From assembly GCA_963575745.1 (NCBI GenBank), contig CAUYUJ010014205.1, positions 1,140,474 to 1,204,473 on the forward strand: DNA of 64,000 nucleotides, given 5' to 3'. The notes beneath the pieces were generated by a model. The model was given only the letters and a program-made list of their open reading frames with translations, was not told where the DNA came from and did not search any database. Of the stretch, positions 50,549-60,336 are shown one piece after another (the stretch's first letter is position 1; the number at the start of each line of letters is the position of its first letter). The translations under genes were made by a program, and so were the position numbers. This stretch comes from Prorocentrum cordatum. Taxonomy: Eukaryota; Sar; Dinophyceae; Prorocentrales; Prorocentraceae.

Positions 50549-51772
50549 ATGAGTTTTGACAGTGCTCATCCGCAGCCGTTTGGGCTTCCTCAAGGTGCAG
50601 ACGCCAGCAGCTCAAGGCTGCACCCGCGCCGTGCCATTGAGCCATATGTTATGGGCGTCGCCATGTGTGCCGTAGGCATGGTCGTGGGCGCCATGTGTGC
50701 CGTGAAAGTGCTCAGGCTCGCGGGAGACAGGCTCGCCGTGCACGGGCCCGAAGCGTCCGAGAACTGGTCCGACGATCCCGAGCCGCCGGCGGAGTCGCCG
50801 TCGTCGATCCCCCTGTCTGCAGCTACTGCTGACCCGAAAATTCCTTGGCGGACCCGGTGGTCCCAGCGCCGGGCGCCAGCGCCCGCAGGGTCGCCGCCGA
50901 ATGGCCCGGTGAGTCCTGCAGCCCCCGCCCTGGCGGACGCGGTGGTGAACGCGTCGGCGCGGCCGCCGCCGAGCACACCTCCGCCGAGCGTACCCAGGCC
51001 CCCAGCAGGGCCGCCGCCGTCGGCCCTGCAGATACCGCCGCCGCCGAGGGTGCCCGCGCCGCCAGCAGGGCCGCCTCCAGGCGTGTTCTTTGCGGAGACC
51101 GTGGCGCAACGTGCAGATGGGGATGCGGCATGGCGTTTCTTCAAGGATCACGGCTTCGTCGTGATCGACCTCGGCCTGGACGCCGAGGACTTGCTCGCCT
51201 TGCACAGAGTTTCTGTCGACATGGCGTTGTTGGCGTCCATGCCCGCCACGAAGCACAATCGTGGGACGGGGCGCACGTGCGTCAACAGTATTCAGAATAT
51301 CTACGGCGGCGCTTGGCAAGAGGCTCTCAAGATCATCTTGCGACGTCATCAGACCTCGTTTGTGCTGGCGGAGTTGGTCAAGGCCTACAACATCAAGTTT
51401 CACGATTGCGGCGGTGACTACGTCGAGCAAGGTGTGGGCGACGCCACCGAGCTCGCCCACAGGAACCCGTGCGATTGGCATCGGGACTGCAACTACTACC
51501 TGCAATGGTTCTGTATATCAGTCCTGACGGCGGAAACAGACCTCCGACATGGACCGCTGTTTCTGGAGAGCTGGAGTACCAACAAGGAACAGGTGATTTT
51601 CCTGGGCAAGCCTGGGCTTTGTGTAATTAGAGATGTGTGGAACTTGCACCGCGGCAGTGCAAACACATCCCGCATGCCGCGGGCGATGCCCAGTTTCCGC
51701 TTCTGCACTGGCAACAATGCCAGGCCAGATGCTATGACCCCCCAGGACCTTCTAGAGTTCATTGGTCTATAG
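50549..51772 (+). CDS. PhyH-like 2-oxoglutarate/Fe(II) dioxygenase with N-terminal membrane helix
   Basis: 407 residues, single open frame, ATG 50549. Residues ~33-52 (MGVAMCAVGMVVGAMCAVKV) are a hydrophobic segment, probably a signal anchor. A Pro/Ala-rich linker runs to ~185. The catalytic part begins DHGFVVIDLGLDAEDLLALH. Iron ligands are H311 and D313 in CDWHRDCNYYLQ and the distal H367 in VWNLHRGSANTS; R378 nearby may bind 2-oxoglutarate. This HxD...H layout with the W-N-L-H-R-G-S-A-N motif fits the phytanoyl-CoA dioxygenase superfamily. The reaction would be hydroxylation of an unknown substrate with decarboxylation of 2-oxoglutarate. Not recognisably TET/JBP. No introns or leader relic seen. 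Confidence 0.7.
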   Translation: MSFDSAHPQPFGLPQGADASSSRLHPRRAIEPYVMGVAMCAVGMVVGAMCAVKVLRLAGDRLAVHGPEASENWSDDPEPPAESPSSIPLSAATADPKIPWRTRWSQRRAPAPAGSPPNGPVSPAAPALADAVVNASARPPPSTPPPSVPRPPAGPPPSALQIPPPPRVPAPPAGPPPGVFFAETVAQRADGDAAWRFFKDHGFVVIDLGLDAEDLLALHRVSVDMALLASMPATKHNRGTGRTCVNSIQNIYGGAWQEALKIILRRHQTSFVLAELVKAYNIKFHDCGGDYVEQGVGDATELAHRNPCDWHRDCNYYLQWFCISVLTAETDLRHGPLFLESWSTNKEQVIFLGKPGLCVIRDVWNLHRGSANTSRMPRAMPSFRFCTGNNARPDAMTPQDLLEFIGL

Positions 51773-52131
51773 ACCTCTGTGAGGGAATGGCCCACAAGGG
51801 GCCCCATTACACCATACTTCGAATGGCCCACCTGCGGCCCGTGCAGTGTGCATCTCAGCGCGAATTGATTTGTGCCAACAGAAGGTCTCAGCTACATGTC
51901 AGGCTGAACGACCGAGTATCCTTTAGTGTGCATCTCTGCCGGCAGAGTTTTCGATAGCTGTTGCCATGTCTGTTTGCATGCACGCTCGCAGAGCGAACCG
52001 ACCTTGCCTCGGGCAAGCCTTGGAGTGAAAAGAAGTGCAGCCTCTCTCTTCAGCGCTGGTGAGCGGTGTCGTCTGCCTCGCGGGGTCGGGCCAACCAAAT
52101 AGCTATCGACACCCCAGGCAAAAATACCGAA
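51773..52131. other. 3' flank of the dioxygenase gene; no gene seen
   Basis: Two GAATGGCCCAC motifs (51785 and 51821) and two TAGTGTGCATCTC-like motifs (51846 and 51925) are the only structure noticed. Confidence 0.45.
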
Positions 52132-52885
52132 GCGGTTTTAAGCGGAACCCCAGGAAACGCGAGGTGTGCTGGGCTCCCTCCCCTCCTCCCCCTCCCCCTC
52201 CCCCCCCTCCTCCTCCCCCTCCTCATCCTTCTCCTCCTACCTACCTACTAGTCAGTTTGAATCAGTGCCGCATCCTCCTCTGCCTCCCTCCCTCCTCCCT
52301 CCGTCCCTCCTCCCTCCCTCCTCTCCTCTCCACTCCACCGCCTCATTTCATCTCCTCCCCTCCGCCTCCCTGGCCATCGTGTGCAGGACAAGAGCATCCT
52401 CTCCTCTCGTCCGCCTCCTCTTCTCCGCCATCTCCTCTAAGGCATAATCCGTGCCAGCTGCTTCGGCTGACCCATCCACCCTCAGCTGCTTCGGCTGACC
52501 CATGCTCCGCCCCCGCCCAGCTTCAGAAGACTTCGACACGACCATCCGTAACAACGGATGATATGTCTAAGGCTGATTGCCCAAAATGGGTGTTGGGGAG
52601 CATGCGAACCCTGTGGCCGAACCAGCCAACAAACGTTAAACGAGGCCGAACCAGCCAGCCCGACTGGCGCTGTCTCTTCAAAACGAGGACCCAACACCAC
52701 AGGGTGGTTGGGAAAGCGACCTCCATCCGTGTAATTTCCGAAGCTGTTAAGACGAAGTGATGAAGATGGGAGGAGGGAGGGGGCAGCGGGAAGAAGGTGG
52801 GAACGCGGGGCGCTGTCTCTTCAAAACGAGGACCCAACACCACAGGATGGTTGGGAAAAAAACCCTGCTGGGACCCCTCCTCCCT
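52132..52885 (+). repeat. ~750-bp dispersed repeat, copy B
   Basis: Near-identical to 44577-45330, including both GCTTCGGCTGACCCAT motifs (52455 and 52483). Differences are mostly transitions and pyrimidine-tract length. Confidence 0.9.
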
Positions 52886-52972
52886 CCTCATCCTCCTCCT
52901 CCTGCCTCGTGGGGTCGGGCCAAGCAAATAGCTGTCTTTAGGCGAGATATACACATCGTAATATAGCTTTTT

Positions 52973-54116
52973 CCCGGAAAGGGCGGGGGCCCAGGGTTCT
53001 CTTTTAGTTGGTAAACCTAATCCCCCGGTGCCAACTTGAAGGAGGCCGGCGAATTGCCGGCGAATTTTTTCCCTGATAAATAACGAGGTTGAAGGAGGCC
53101 GGCGAATTGCCGGCGAATTAAAATTTGAGGATGTCTCGAGCGAAACGCTTGTTTTTCAGAATTTGTTGAGGATGTCTCGAGCGAAACGCTGGTTTTGCAG
53201 AGTTGGGGATGTCTCGAGCGAAACGCGTGGTTTCAGAATTTGTTGAGGATGTCTCGAGCGAAACGCTGGTTTTGCAGAGCCGACCGCGACACGGAAAAGC
53301 GCCCCGCGCGCAGGAATTCCGATGATGTCTCGCGCGTGCCGCGTCCCCCAGCACGACCACACCCCAGCACGACCCACCCCGCACGACCCCAACCCCATCA
53401 CACGACCCACCCCAGCATCGACCACGCCCCACACGACACACCGCCGCACGACCCCACCCCAGCACGACCCCACCCTCGGCACGCCCCACACCAGCACGAC
53501 CACACCCCGAACGACCACACCCATCACGACAACAACCCAGCACGACCAAACCCAGCACGACCCACCCCAGAAACGACCACACCCCAGCACGACCACACCC
53601 CATCACGACCCACCCCAGCGCGACCCCACCCCATCACGACCCACCCTAGCAAGACACACCCAGCAAGACCAACCCCAGCAAACGACCTCACCACAGCACG
53701 ACCACACCCCAGCAACGACCACGCCCCAGCCGAACCACGCCGCAGCACGACCACGCCCCAGCACGACCACCCCCCAGCACGACCACCCCCCCAGCACGAC
53801 AACCCCCCAGCACGACCACCCCCCAGCAGGACCACACCCCAGCACGACACTCCCCAGCACGACCACACCGCCTTGGTTGAGTGGTTGCCTGTCGTCGTGG
53901 AATGTTTCGTGGGGTGTCTCGTGGAATGTTTCGCGGGGTGTCTCGTGGAATGTTTCGTGAGGTGTCTCGTGGAATGTTTCGTGAGGTGTTTCGTGGGATG
54001 TTTCGTCAAGTGTCTCGTGGGATGTTTCGCGAGGTGTTGCCCAGTTGGGTATCGCGAAAACGTGTCCATGCTCCACATGTCTATATCCCTTTCCGGGTTC
54101 GTGGTCCATCATGTTT
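52973..54116 (+). repeat. Composite repeat, copy 9 (minisatellite version)
   Basis: CCCGGAAAGGG head, AAATAACGAGG blocks, four GGATGTCTCGAGCGAAACG units, a corrupted 16-bp minisatellite (53346-53870), 24-bp module 53897-54040, end CCCTTTCCGGG + TTCGTGGTCCATCATG (54087-54113). Confidence 0.85.
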
Positions 54117-54124
54117 TTGTCTTG

Positions 54125-54142
54125 GAGCATTTTTGCTCGAAG
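54125..54142 (+). other. Possible spliced-leader relic
   Basis: GAGCATTTTTGCTCGAAG aligns with leader positions 4-21 at 15 bases with two substitutions, one missing and one extra base. It lies 43 bases upstream of ATG 54185. Confidence 0.4.
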
Positions 54143-54184
54143 ACCCACAGCAGTCAGGCACATCACTTTACTACTACATCAACG

Positions 54185-54958
54185 ATGGACGCTTCGTGGG
54201 AACCCCCTCAGCAGGTCAGGCTGCAGAACGGGGCATGGAGGCCGGCTCCTTGGTGCAAGTGGGTAAAAGATAACTGGCGGTGTTAGATGTGCAGCAGCAA
54301 GGGCGTTTGCATGACTCCAGAACATATTGCATCTGAGCTCCACGTGCGGCGCACGGACGTCAAGTGTGGCTACTGTTACACGTGCACACGTGAGTTCGGG
54401 TCGAGGATCGAGGAAGTGTGGACGCATGAGGACTCTATCCGTGCTGCTGAGCCTGATCAGCCTGACACGCAGGACGCCGTCGCTCCTCCAGCGCTCCCCG
54501 GTGGTCCTGCAGGGCCCCCCGACCCCGCGGCCCAGGGTCAGCTCGCCGGTGGCGTTGTCCAGGCCCCGCTGCCCGGTGCTCCAGGGCTCGTCGCGATGCA
54601 GCCGACGCCCCCGAAGATCGACGCGATGCAGACGACGCTCGATGCGAAGATCGACGCGATGCTGACGACGCTCGATGCGAAGCTCGATGCGCTGCAGAGG
54701 ACGCTCGACAGGCTGGACGTTATGCAGACTGCAGTGGACTCGAAGCTCGAGAGGCTCGAGGCTGCAGCGGAATCGTTGCAGACCAACGTGGACGCGAAGC
54801 TGAAGGGGCTTGGCACTGCAGTGGACTCGTGGCAGACTGTAGTGGACGCGAAGCTGGCCGCGGTGACTGAGAAACTCGATAAGATCGATAGGATGTTCAC
54901 GAGTCCACCGCGCGGAATGGGAGCGGTGGCTGCGCGGGCTGCGCGCGAGGCCTCGTAG
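54185..54958 (+). pseudogene. Cys-containing coiled-coil protein, interrupted by TAG followed by ATG
   Basis: ATG 54185 opens MDASWEPPQQVRLQNGAWR ... WCKWVKDNWRC, then TAG 54284-54286, immediately followed by in-frame ATG 54287 (MCSSKGVCMTPEHI). Cys residues on both sides (WC, RC, MC, GVC, CGYCYTC) suggest one zinc-binding module split by the stop. Residues ~100-215 of the second part are repeats of the type (I/L)DAMQTTLDAK and LQTNVDAKL, a heptad-like coiled coil. The second ATG could allow a shortened 223-residue protein. The function is unknown; Cys-rich N-terminus plus coiled coil would suit an element-encoded nucleic-acid-binding protein. Confidence 0.55.
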
Positions 54959-55963
54959 TGTTGCTGGCCTGTTGCCTGGAAGGAAGAAGATGGAGGAGGA
55001 GGAGGAGACGGGGAGAGAGGGAGGAGAGGGAGGGAGGAGGAGCAGGGAAGACACGTTGAATAGACGGCGCTCGCATTTTCCCTGTCAGCCTAGGCGGCGC
55101 AGAACGTTATGCAGCGCACTCGTTGTTAGATCTGCGATAGGGCATCCTAAGGAGGCCGATTGCAGCTTGAATCCTGAGGTAGCCTAGCCAGCGCGACGAA
55201 TAGGCAGAGCGCCGGCGTACCAGAACGCTCCTCATCGCCATCCTGATCCTCATCCTCATTATCATCACAACAACATCACAACAGCACCGCCACTCGAGGA
55301 TCCCAAGCTGGAGGAGGAGGAGAAGGCGGTTCTCCTCCTGACACCTGGTGGATGAAGCAATGTCGATACCGCTGGATGACACTCGTCGCCGCGGCTGGAT
55401 TCGCCTCGAGATTCTGATCCGAACGCGCCCCGGGCGAGGTCCAGCGAGTAGCGGTATCGATGTTGCTTCGAGTAGTGAGTGAGTGAGTGTGTGTGTGTGC
55501 GTGTGTGCGTGCGTGCGTGGTTAGCCCCCCCCTCGTCCTCCTCTCCCCTACCCCCTCCTCCTCCCCCTCCTCCTTCCTCCTCCCCCTCCTCCTTCCTCCT
55601 CATTCTCCTCCTCCCTCCTCCTCCTCCTCCTCCTCCTCCTCCTCCTCCTCCTCCTCTCCCTCTCCTCCTCCTCATCCTCCTTCCTCGTCGTCCGACGACG
55701 CGGAGGCTCGAGCGGGGCCGGCCCGCCCCGGCCTCGCGGAAGCCCTCGGCCGCCTCGGCCTCGCCAGCCCCTGCGGCGCGCGCCGGCCGGCCGTCTCTCC
55801 TCCCGCCGCCCTCCTCCTCCTCTCCTCGTCTCCACCACCACGATTTCCTCGACCTCCTCCACCGCCTCTCTCCTCCCCCTCCTCCTCCTGACCTCCTTCA
55901 CCGCCCCCCTTTCCTTAGACCACCCCTCGCTTCCTGGCTGACGCCAGACTCCATCTGCCAGCA
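54959..55963. other. No gene; microsatellites and short dispersed repeat
   Basis: GGA tract 54990-55040; 55382-55440 resembles 39602-39660; (GTGA/GTGT)n 55475-55520; CTCC tract 55555-55680. A weak leader-like GCTTCCTGGCTGACG (9 of 15) lies at 55930-55944, just before the next gene. Confidence 0.5.
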
Positions 55964-58900
55964 ATGGACGGCTGGGATGTTTTCTTGGACGCCATTCCGC
56001 CGCCGTCCGCCGCGCCTAGCGGCGGGGCGACGCGCCCGCGACCCGCCGCCAGCAGCCAACCGCCAGCCTTGGGGGCGCCGCTGTGCAGGGACTTCCAATT
56101 CACTCGCCTCAGTGACTACACCATCGACAAGTACGAGAAGCACGTCGACTTGTGTGATTCTGTAGATTGCGTTATCTGTTTCGCAGCTAAACGCCTGGGT
56201 ACATCGCACTGGTTCTGGCGCGAAACCCTCTTGGACCCTCTGGCCCCAGACCGCGGTACGTGGGCAGCGTTCGCGACGATGTCGACGGGAAGGCCAGCGC
56301 TGGGCTGCTGGATATGCTCTACAAGCACAAGCCCGGCCTCGCCCAATTCAGTTTGGATTCGCCTGATGTCCTGATCCAATCCAACATCAAGAAGCACGTG
56401 AGCTCACAGATTCACAAGGAGCTGAGCAGCGTCGTCGTTGGCACCATCGCATCTGGGAAGACGCCTGTCCAAATTACGGTTCCTGGGGCCCCATCTGTTT
56501 CGACTTTCAGAAGCCTCCTGGAGGCAGTTCGGGGAGAGGGCCCATCCGACCTCCCCGCATTCGGAAGAGCAAGAAAGAAGAGACGCATGGTTTGGTGCAT
56601 AGCCGAGGCATTGCGGTCTCTATTGCGCTCCTTCTTCAAGAAGAAGACAGTGTCTTCTATTCTGCAAGACACTACGGAGGAGGTCCTGCTCATGCGCATC
56701 AGGGGCTGCGATACGAACATCAACGTGATGAGCGGTATCGTCGGTGTATGTGATTTGACAAAGCCGCCGTTCAACGGCAGAGCGACTGGCATCCGGGACG
56801 CTTCCCTGCACGTCCTTCGGGAGTTTTGCACGCCACTTCGGGGCCCGCCGTTTTCGAAGAAGCACGGCAGATTCGACCAGAAGCTGTTTCAGAGCGTGTG
56901 CGAGTCCGTGCAGATGTATACAGCTGACTCTGCAGCGCCGGAGCAAGTGGCTGGCAAGTTCTTGAAGGACCTTCTGCCGCTGCTGCTCTCCTTCTCTTTT
57001 ACTCTCCTCCCTCCTTCTCCTCGTTCACTCTCCCTCGTCTTCCACCTCCCTTATCACCACCTCCACCGCTGCTGCTCCGCCTCCTCGTGCTCTCCTAACC
57101 CTCTTTCTCCCCCTCCTCCGCAACCTCCGTTCCCTTCTGCCCTCCTCCTCTCCTCCCCCGCTCCATCCCATTTTCCGCGCCCTGAGAGGACGCCGGGTGG
57201 GCCCAGGCAGCTGGGTGCATTTCTCGCGACGTGCTCCCTAACTTGAAAAAGGTTGCGCAGGACAAGCCCCACGGCGTCCGGAGGGCGTGCTCGAGGGCAT
57301 GGGCTGCAGACCAGTACCTGAGCGACACGGCGGACATCATGATCCTCGCGAAAGGTTCGATCACGACCCTGATACAGAACTCCCCGACGTTCAAGGGATG
57401 GTTTCAGCAACACAATGAGAAGTTGGATCAGTGCCCGTTCCAGGCCAACAGGATCCGCGACCTGAGCTTCGCAAAGCATCGCTTCAATTCGACGCAGAAG
57501 CCTTTCGGGCGACACGTCCTGCTGTTCAAGAGCGTGATTGCGACGGCAACCCAGATAGCTACCTCTCGCGTGGGCAAGCAGGAGAGCAAGCTGGCCTCGG
57601 CGTACTTGTCCTTTCTGGACGTGGAGCGCGCAGTCACGTTGGCTCTCCTGGCAGATGCGGGGGACGAGTGCAACATGCTCATCCGCGTCATGGACACCGA
57701 GCGCATGGACGTCTCTGCTGTTTCCATGAACTTGCGCGCCGTCCTCAGCAGGATCCATGCTCTCTTCGTTGATGAACATTGTTGGAAGCTCGGCTACACG
57801 CAGTACATGGTGCAGCAACTTCAGACGCCCGTGCTCCTCCTCACAATGGATGGTCAGAAGACGCTGGGATGCGCGGCCGGCGTCCCCGTCGACGTCAAGA
57901 GGAGGTGCGTGCAACGGATGGCTAATTGGGTCCACTTGGCCCGCGAGACCATACGTGCAGAAATTCCCGAGTTCGAGATCATCTACGCGATGAGGGCATT
58001 CAATCTCGGCGAGCTATCGCAGTCCCTCGGCGCGCCCGCACAGGGTTCGCAGCATGACCTAGGGAATCAGACTATGTCCCAATTGCGAGCAAGTTGCGAC
58101 AGCTTGGCCGAATTCGTCGGCGTGAACCCGACCGCACTGTTCAGCCAGCTCAACGACGTGAGGCCGATAGCGCAGCAGATGCTGATAGACCCGTCTTGTA
58201 CTGGTACTATTGCCGCGTGGGCGATGGCGGTTGCCGAGTGTCAGAAAGACGCCCGAAACGCGAAGCTCCACCCGGTGGGGGCGTTGGGGCCAGTACTGAT
58301 GACCTTCGGCGCCTACGGCCCGAGCACTAGCGGCCTTGAGCAGAACTTCTCGCAGATCCTCAACCTCGCTGGCGCGAATCGGCCAGACAAGTGGGGGGGC
58401 TACATACAGGACGAGCTCGTGATCAAGCAGCCGTGGAGCAAGGGCCACATCGATCGAGCGGTGGCGCTGGCGCCTAAGATCTGGGCAAAGATTTACGGAC
58501 CGGTTCGCAGGCCAAGAGTGCGCGTCCGCATGGACATTCACAAGGAAGCCCCCGCAAGGGCGCGCGACGTCAACACTGAGACGTCCTGGATTCGGGGCAG
58601 GCGCGCCGATGTTCAGGGCGTTGTTTCCCAGAAACGGCCAGTCGACTTGATGAGCGCCCCGGGCACGCGGACCGTCGGGGTTGACGGATGGACCGCCGAC
58701 CACGAGAAGGAGGTGAAGTTCCAGCAGAATAAGAGGCAGAAGCGTTTTCACGATTCCGCGCTGAATGGAGAGATCCCGGCGGACCAGATGGCCTGCGCCA
58801 GCGAGGACCCAGGATGGAACAATGAAAATTTCCTCCTCACCCTCCTATCCCTGGCCCCGCCCCCCTCCCGTCCCTGGCCCCACACTCCTCGCCCTCCTAT

Positions 58901-59891
58901 CATCCCTGGCGCCACGTCGGAGGGCCCCTGCGGGGCGCGGGAAGTCAGCAGGGGAAAAGCTGTGCACAGGGGGAGGGGGCTGAGGGGGGGGGGAGGAGAA
59001 CACTCGAACAGGCGCGTGGTCAGCCAAGTCAAAGCGGCGACATGCAACGCAGGAAAACAATGCAATGCTGATGATGCAACACAGCAAAAAACGGGGGGGG
59101 AGGACGGGGGGGGGCGGGGGGGGAGGAGGAGGACGGGGGGGGAGGGCGCGGCGGAGGAGGAGGACCCAAACTATCTTCTGATTTCGGGGGTGCGTCACCA
59201 TCAGGAGGAGCTCAAGGGCGTCCTCGACCAAGTAGCGACGGAGAGAAAGAGGGTCAATGCATACGTGGCGAAGGCCAAGAGACAGTCCGCAGCCGAGGCG
59301 CCGCACGTCGCACGACTGCGCGGCAAGAATGTTTTCTTCGATGAGTCCGTGGCCCTCCCGGAGGCGAGCCGTGTTGCTGACGTACTAAATAGGAACGGGG
59401 CCGGCGTAGTTGCGACTCGTCCAGAGGCGGACGTGTTCGTTGTTAAGGATGTGGAGTCTCCTGGGCAGCGCGTCCAGTTCGCGGCAGCCCTGATCGGCGG
59501 CGTGGCGTGCACGTTTGCATATCTTGAAACGCGCGGTGCTGCGGGCGTCGCCGTGGCTTACAAGCCGCAAGTCACAGTGCATCGGTTTGCTTGTTCGGCA
59601 GCGTTCATAGCTGCGCACCCATCTTTGCACGAGATAATTCGGGGAATGAGCGAGCGGAGCGAGTCTAAATGGACTTTGTATGAGCCTGATTGTAAGCTTG
59701 TGTTCGCAGAGAAGGCGACCCGTCTCAACGCGCAGAAGAAATTCGCGAACTCAGTTGCTTTTGTGACTGCCGGGGAAAAGGCCGATCCAGCCATCTCGCG
59801 CGTGAGAACGCGCCTTACAGGCCCTGAGGCGCTTTTAAAGTATGTGGTGCTGGACCCCGTTCGATGCGCGGTCGGTGCGTGCCATCGATGA
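55964..59891 (+). CDS. hAT-transposase-like protein with BRCT-like C-terminus, multi-exon
   Basis: ATG 55964 (MDGWDVFLDAIPPP). A Cys-containing N-terminus (CDSVDCVICFAAKR) may be a zinc finger. Sense moves by one frame between ~56225 and 56260 (indel or small intron). Exons run to 56970, 57231-58811 and 59169-59891, ~1100 residues in total. The central region has hAT-like patterns: VTLALLADAGDECNMLIRVM, SMNLRAVLSRIHALFVDE, and near its end GPSTSGLEQNFSQILN, comparable to the S-x2-E-R-x-F-S signature of hAT dimerisation regions. The last exon (VRHHQEELKGVLDQVA...GKNVFFDESVALPEASRVADV...ADVFVVKDVESPGQ...GGVACTFAYLE) resembles a BRCT fold. Probable role: DNA transposition, or a domesticated derivative. 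Catalytic residues cannot be assigned with confidence. Confidence 0.55.
56971..57230 (+). other. Intron flanked by GAC direct repeat
   Basis: A 260-bp CTCC-rich insert between GAC 56968-56970 and GAC 57228-57230. Removal joins GKFLKD to VLPNLKKVAQDK and corrects the reading frame. Confidence 0.6.
58812..59168 (+). other. Intron flanked by 9-bp direct repeat GAGGACCCA
   Basis: GAGGACCCA occurs at 58803-58811 and 59160-59168. The 357-bp insert starts with pyrimidine-rich and ends with (GGA)n-rich sequence; its length preserves the frame. Removal joins ACASEDP to NYLLISGVRHHQ. Confidence 0.65.
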
Positions 59892-60257
59892 TGATTCGGA
59901 GTGTTGCAAGGCTGCATAACACATTCGAGATTTGGCGAGGCTGTTGCGGCCTGGGCGGTTGCAAGTAAAACACAAATCATCATCATCGTCATCGCCACTG
60001 TCATCATCATCATCATCATCACAAGCTCGATCACCTCGGTCATCGCCATCACCGCCGCTGCCGCCACCGCGATCGCCATCATCGCTCGCAGTCGCAGCCG
60101 ACGCCCCAACGAAACGAGAGGGGGAGGGGAAGCAGCGGGAGGAGGAAGAGGAGGGGGAGGGGGTGGGGCAGGCCTACGGCGCGAAACACAAACAGACGAG
60201 CAGGGCAATTGCGAAGCCGAAAAAACGTTTCGCAAGAAGCGAGCGAAACGCACCAGT
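59892..60257. other. Intergenic; (ATC)n and GGA tracts
   Basis: ATC/CATCAT run 59975-60090 and GGGAGG run 60118-60165. The frame of the next gene runs open through here but is repeat-like. Confidence 0.5.
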
Positions 60258-60278
60258 CCGCAATGGTTTTGGCCCAAA
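60258..60278 (+). other. Weak spliced-leader-like sequence
   Basis: CCGCAATGG + TTTTGGCCCAAA matches the leader at 14 of 21 positions, 58 bases before ATG 60337. On its own it would not be significant. Confidence 0.3.
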
Positions 60279-60336
60279 TTTTTTGGGCAGGCGCACGTAC
60301 CGCCGCGCAAACTTTTGCCGACCGACGCGGGTCGCC

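Noticed and set aside
50549-51772. TET/JBP-type DNA base hydroxylase
   Set aside because: The motif arrangement (CDWHRD, VWNLHRGSAN) and the N-terminal membrane helix fit PhyH-like enzymes better; nothing points to DNA binding.
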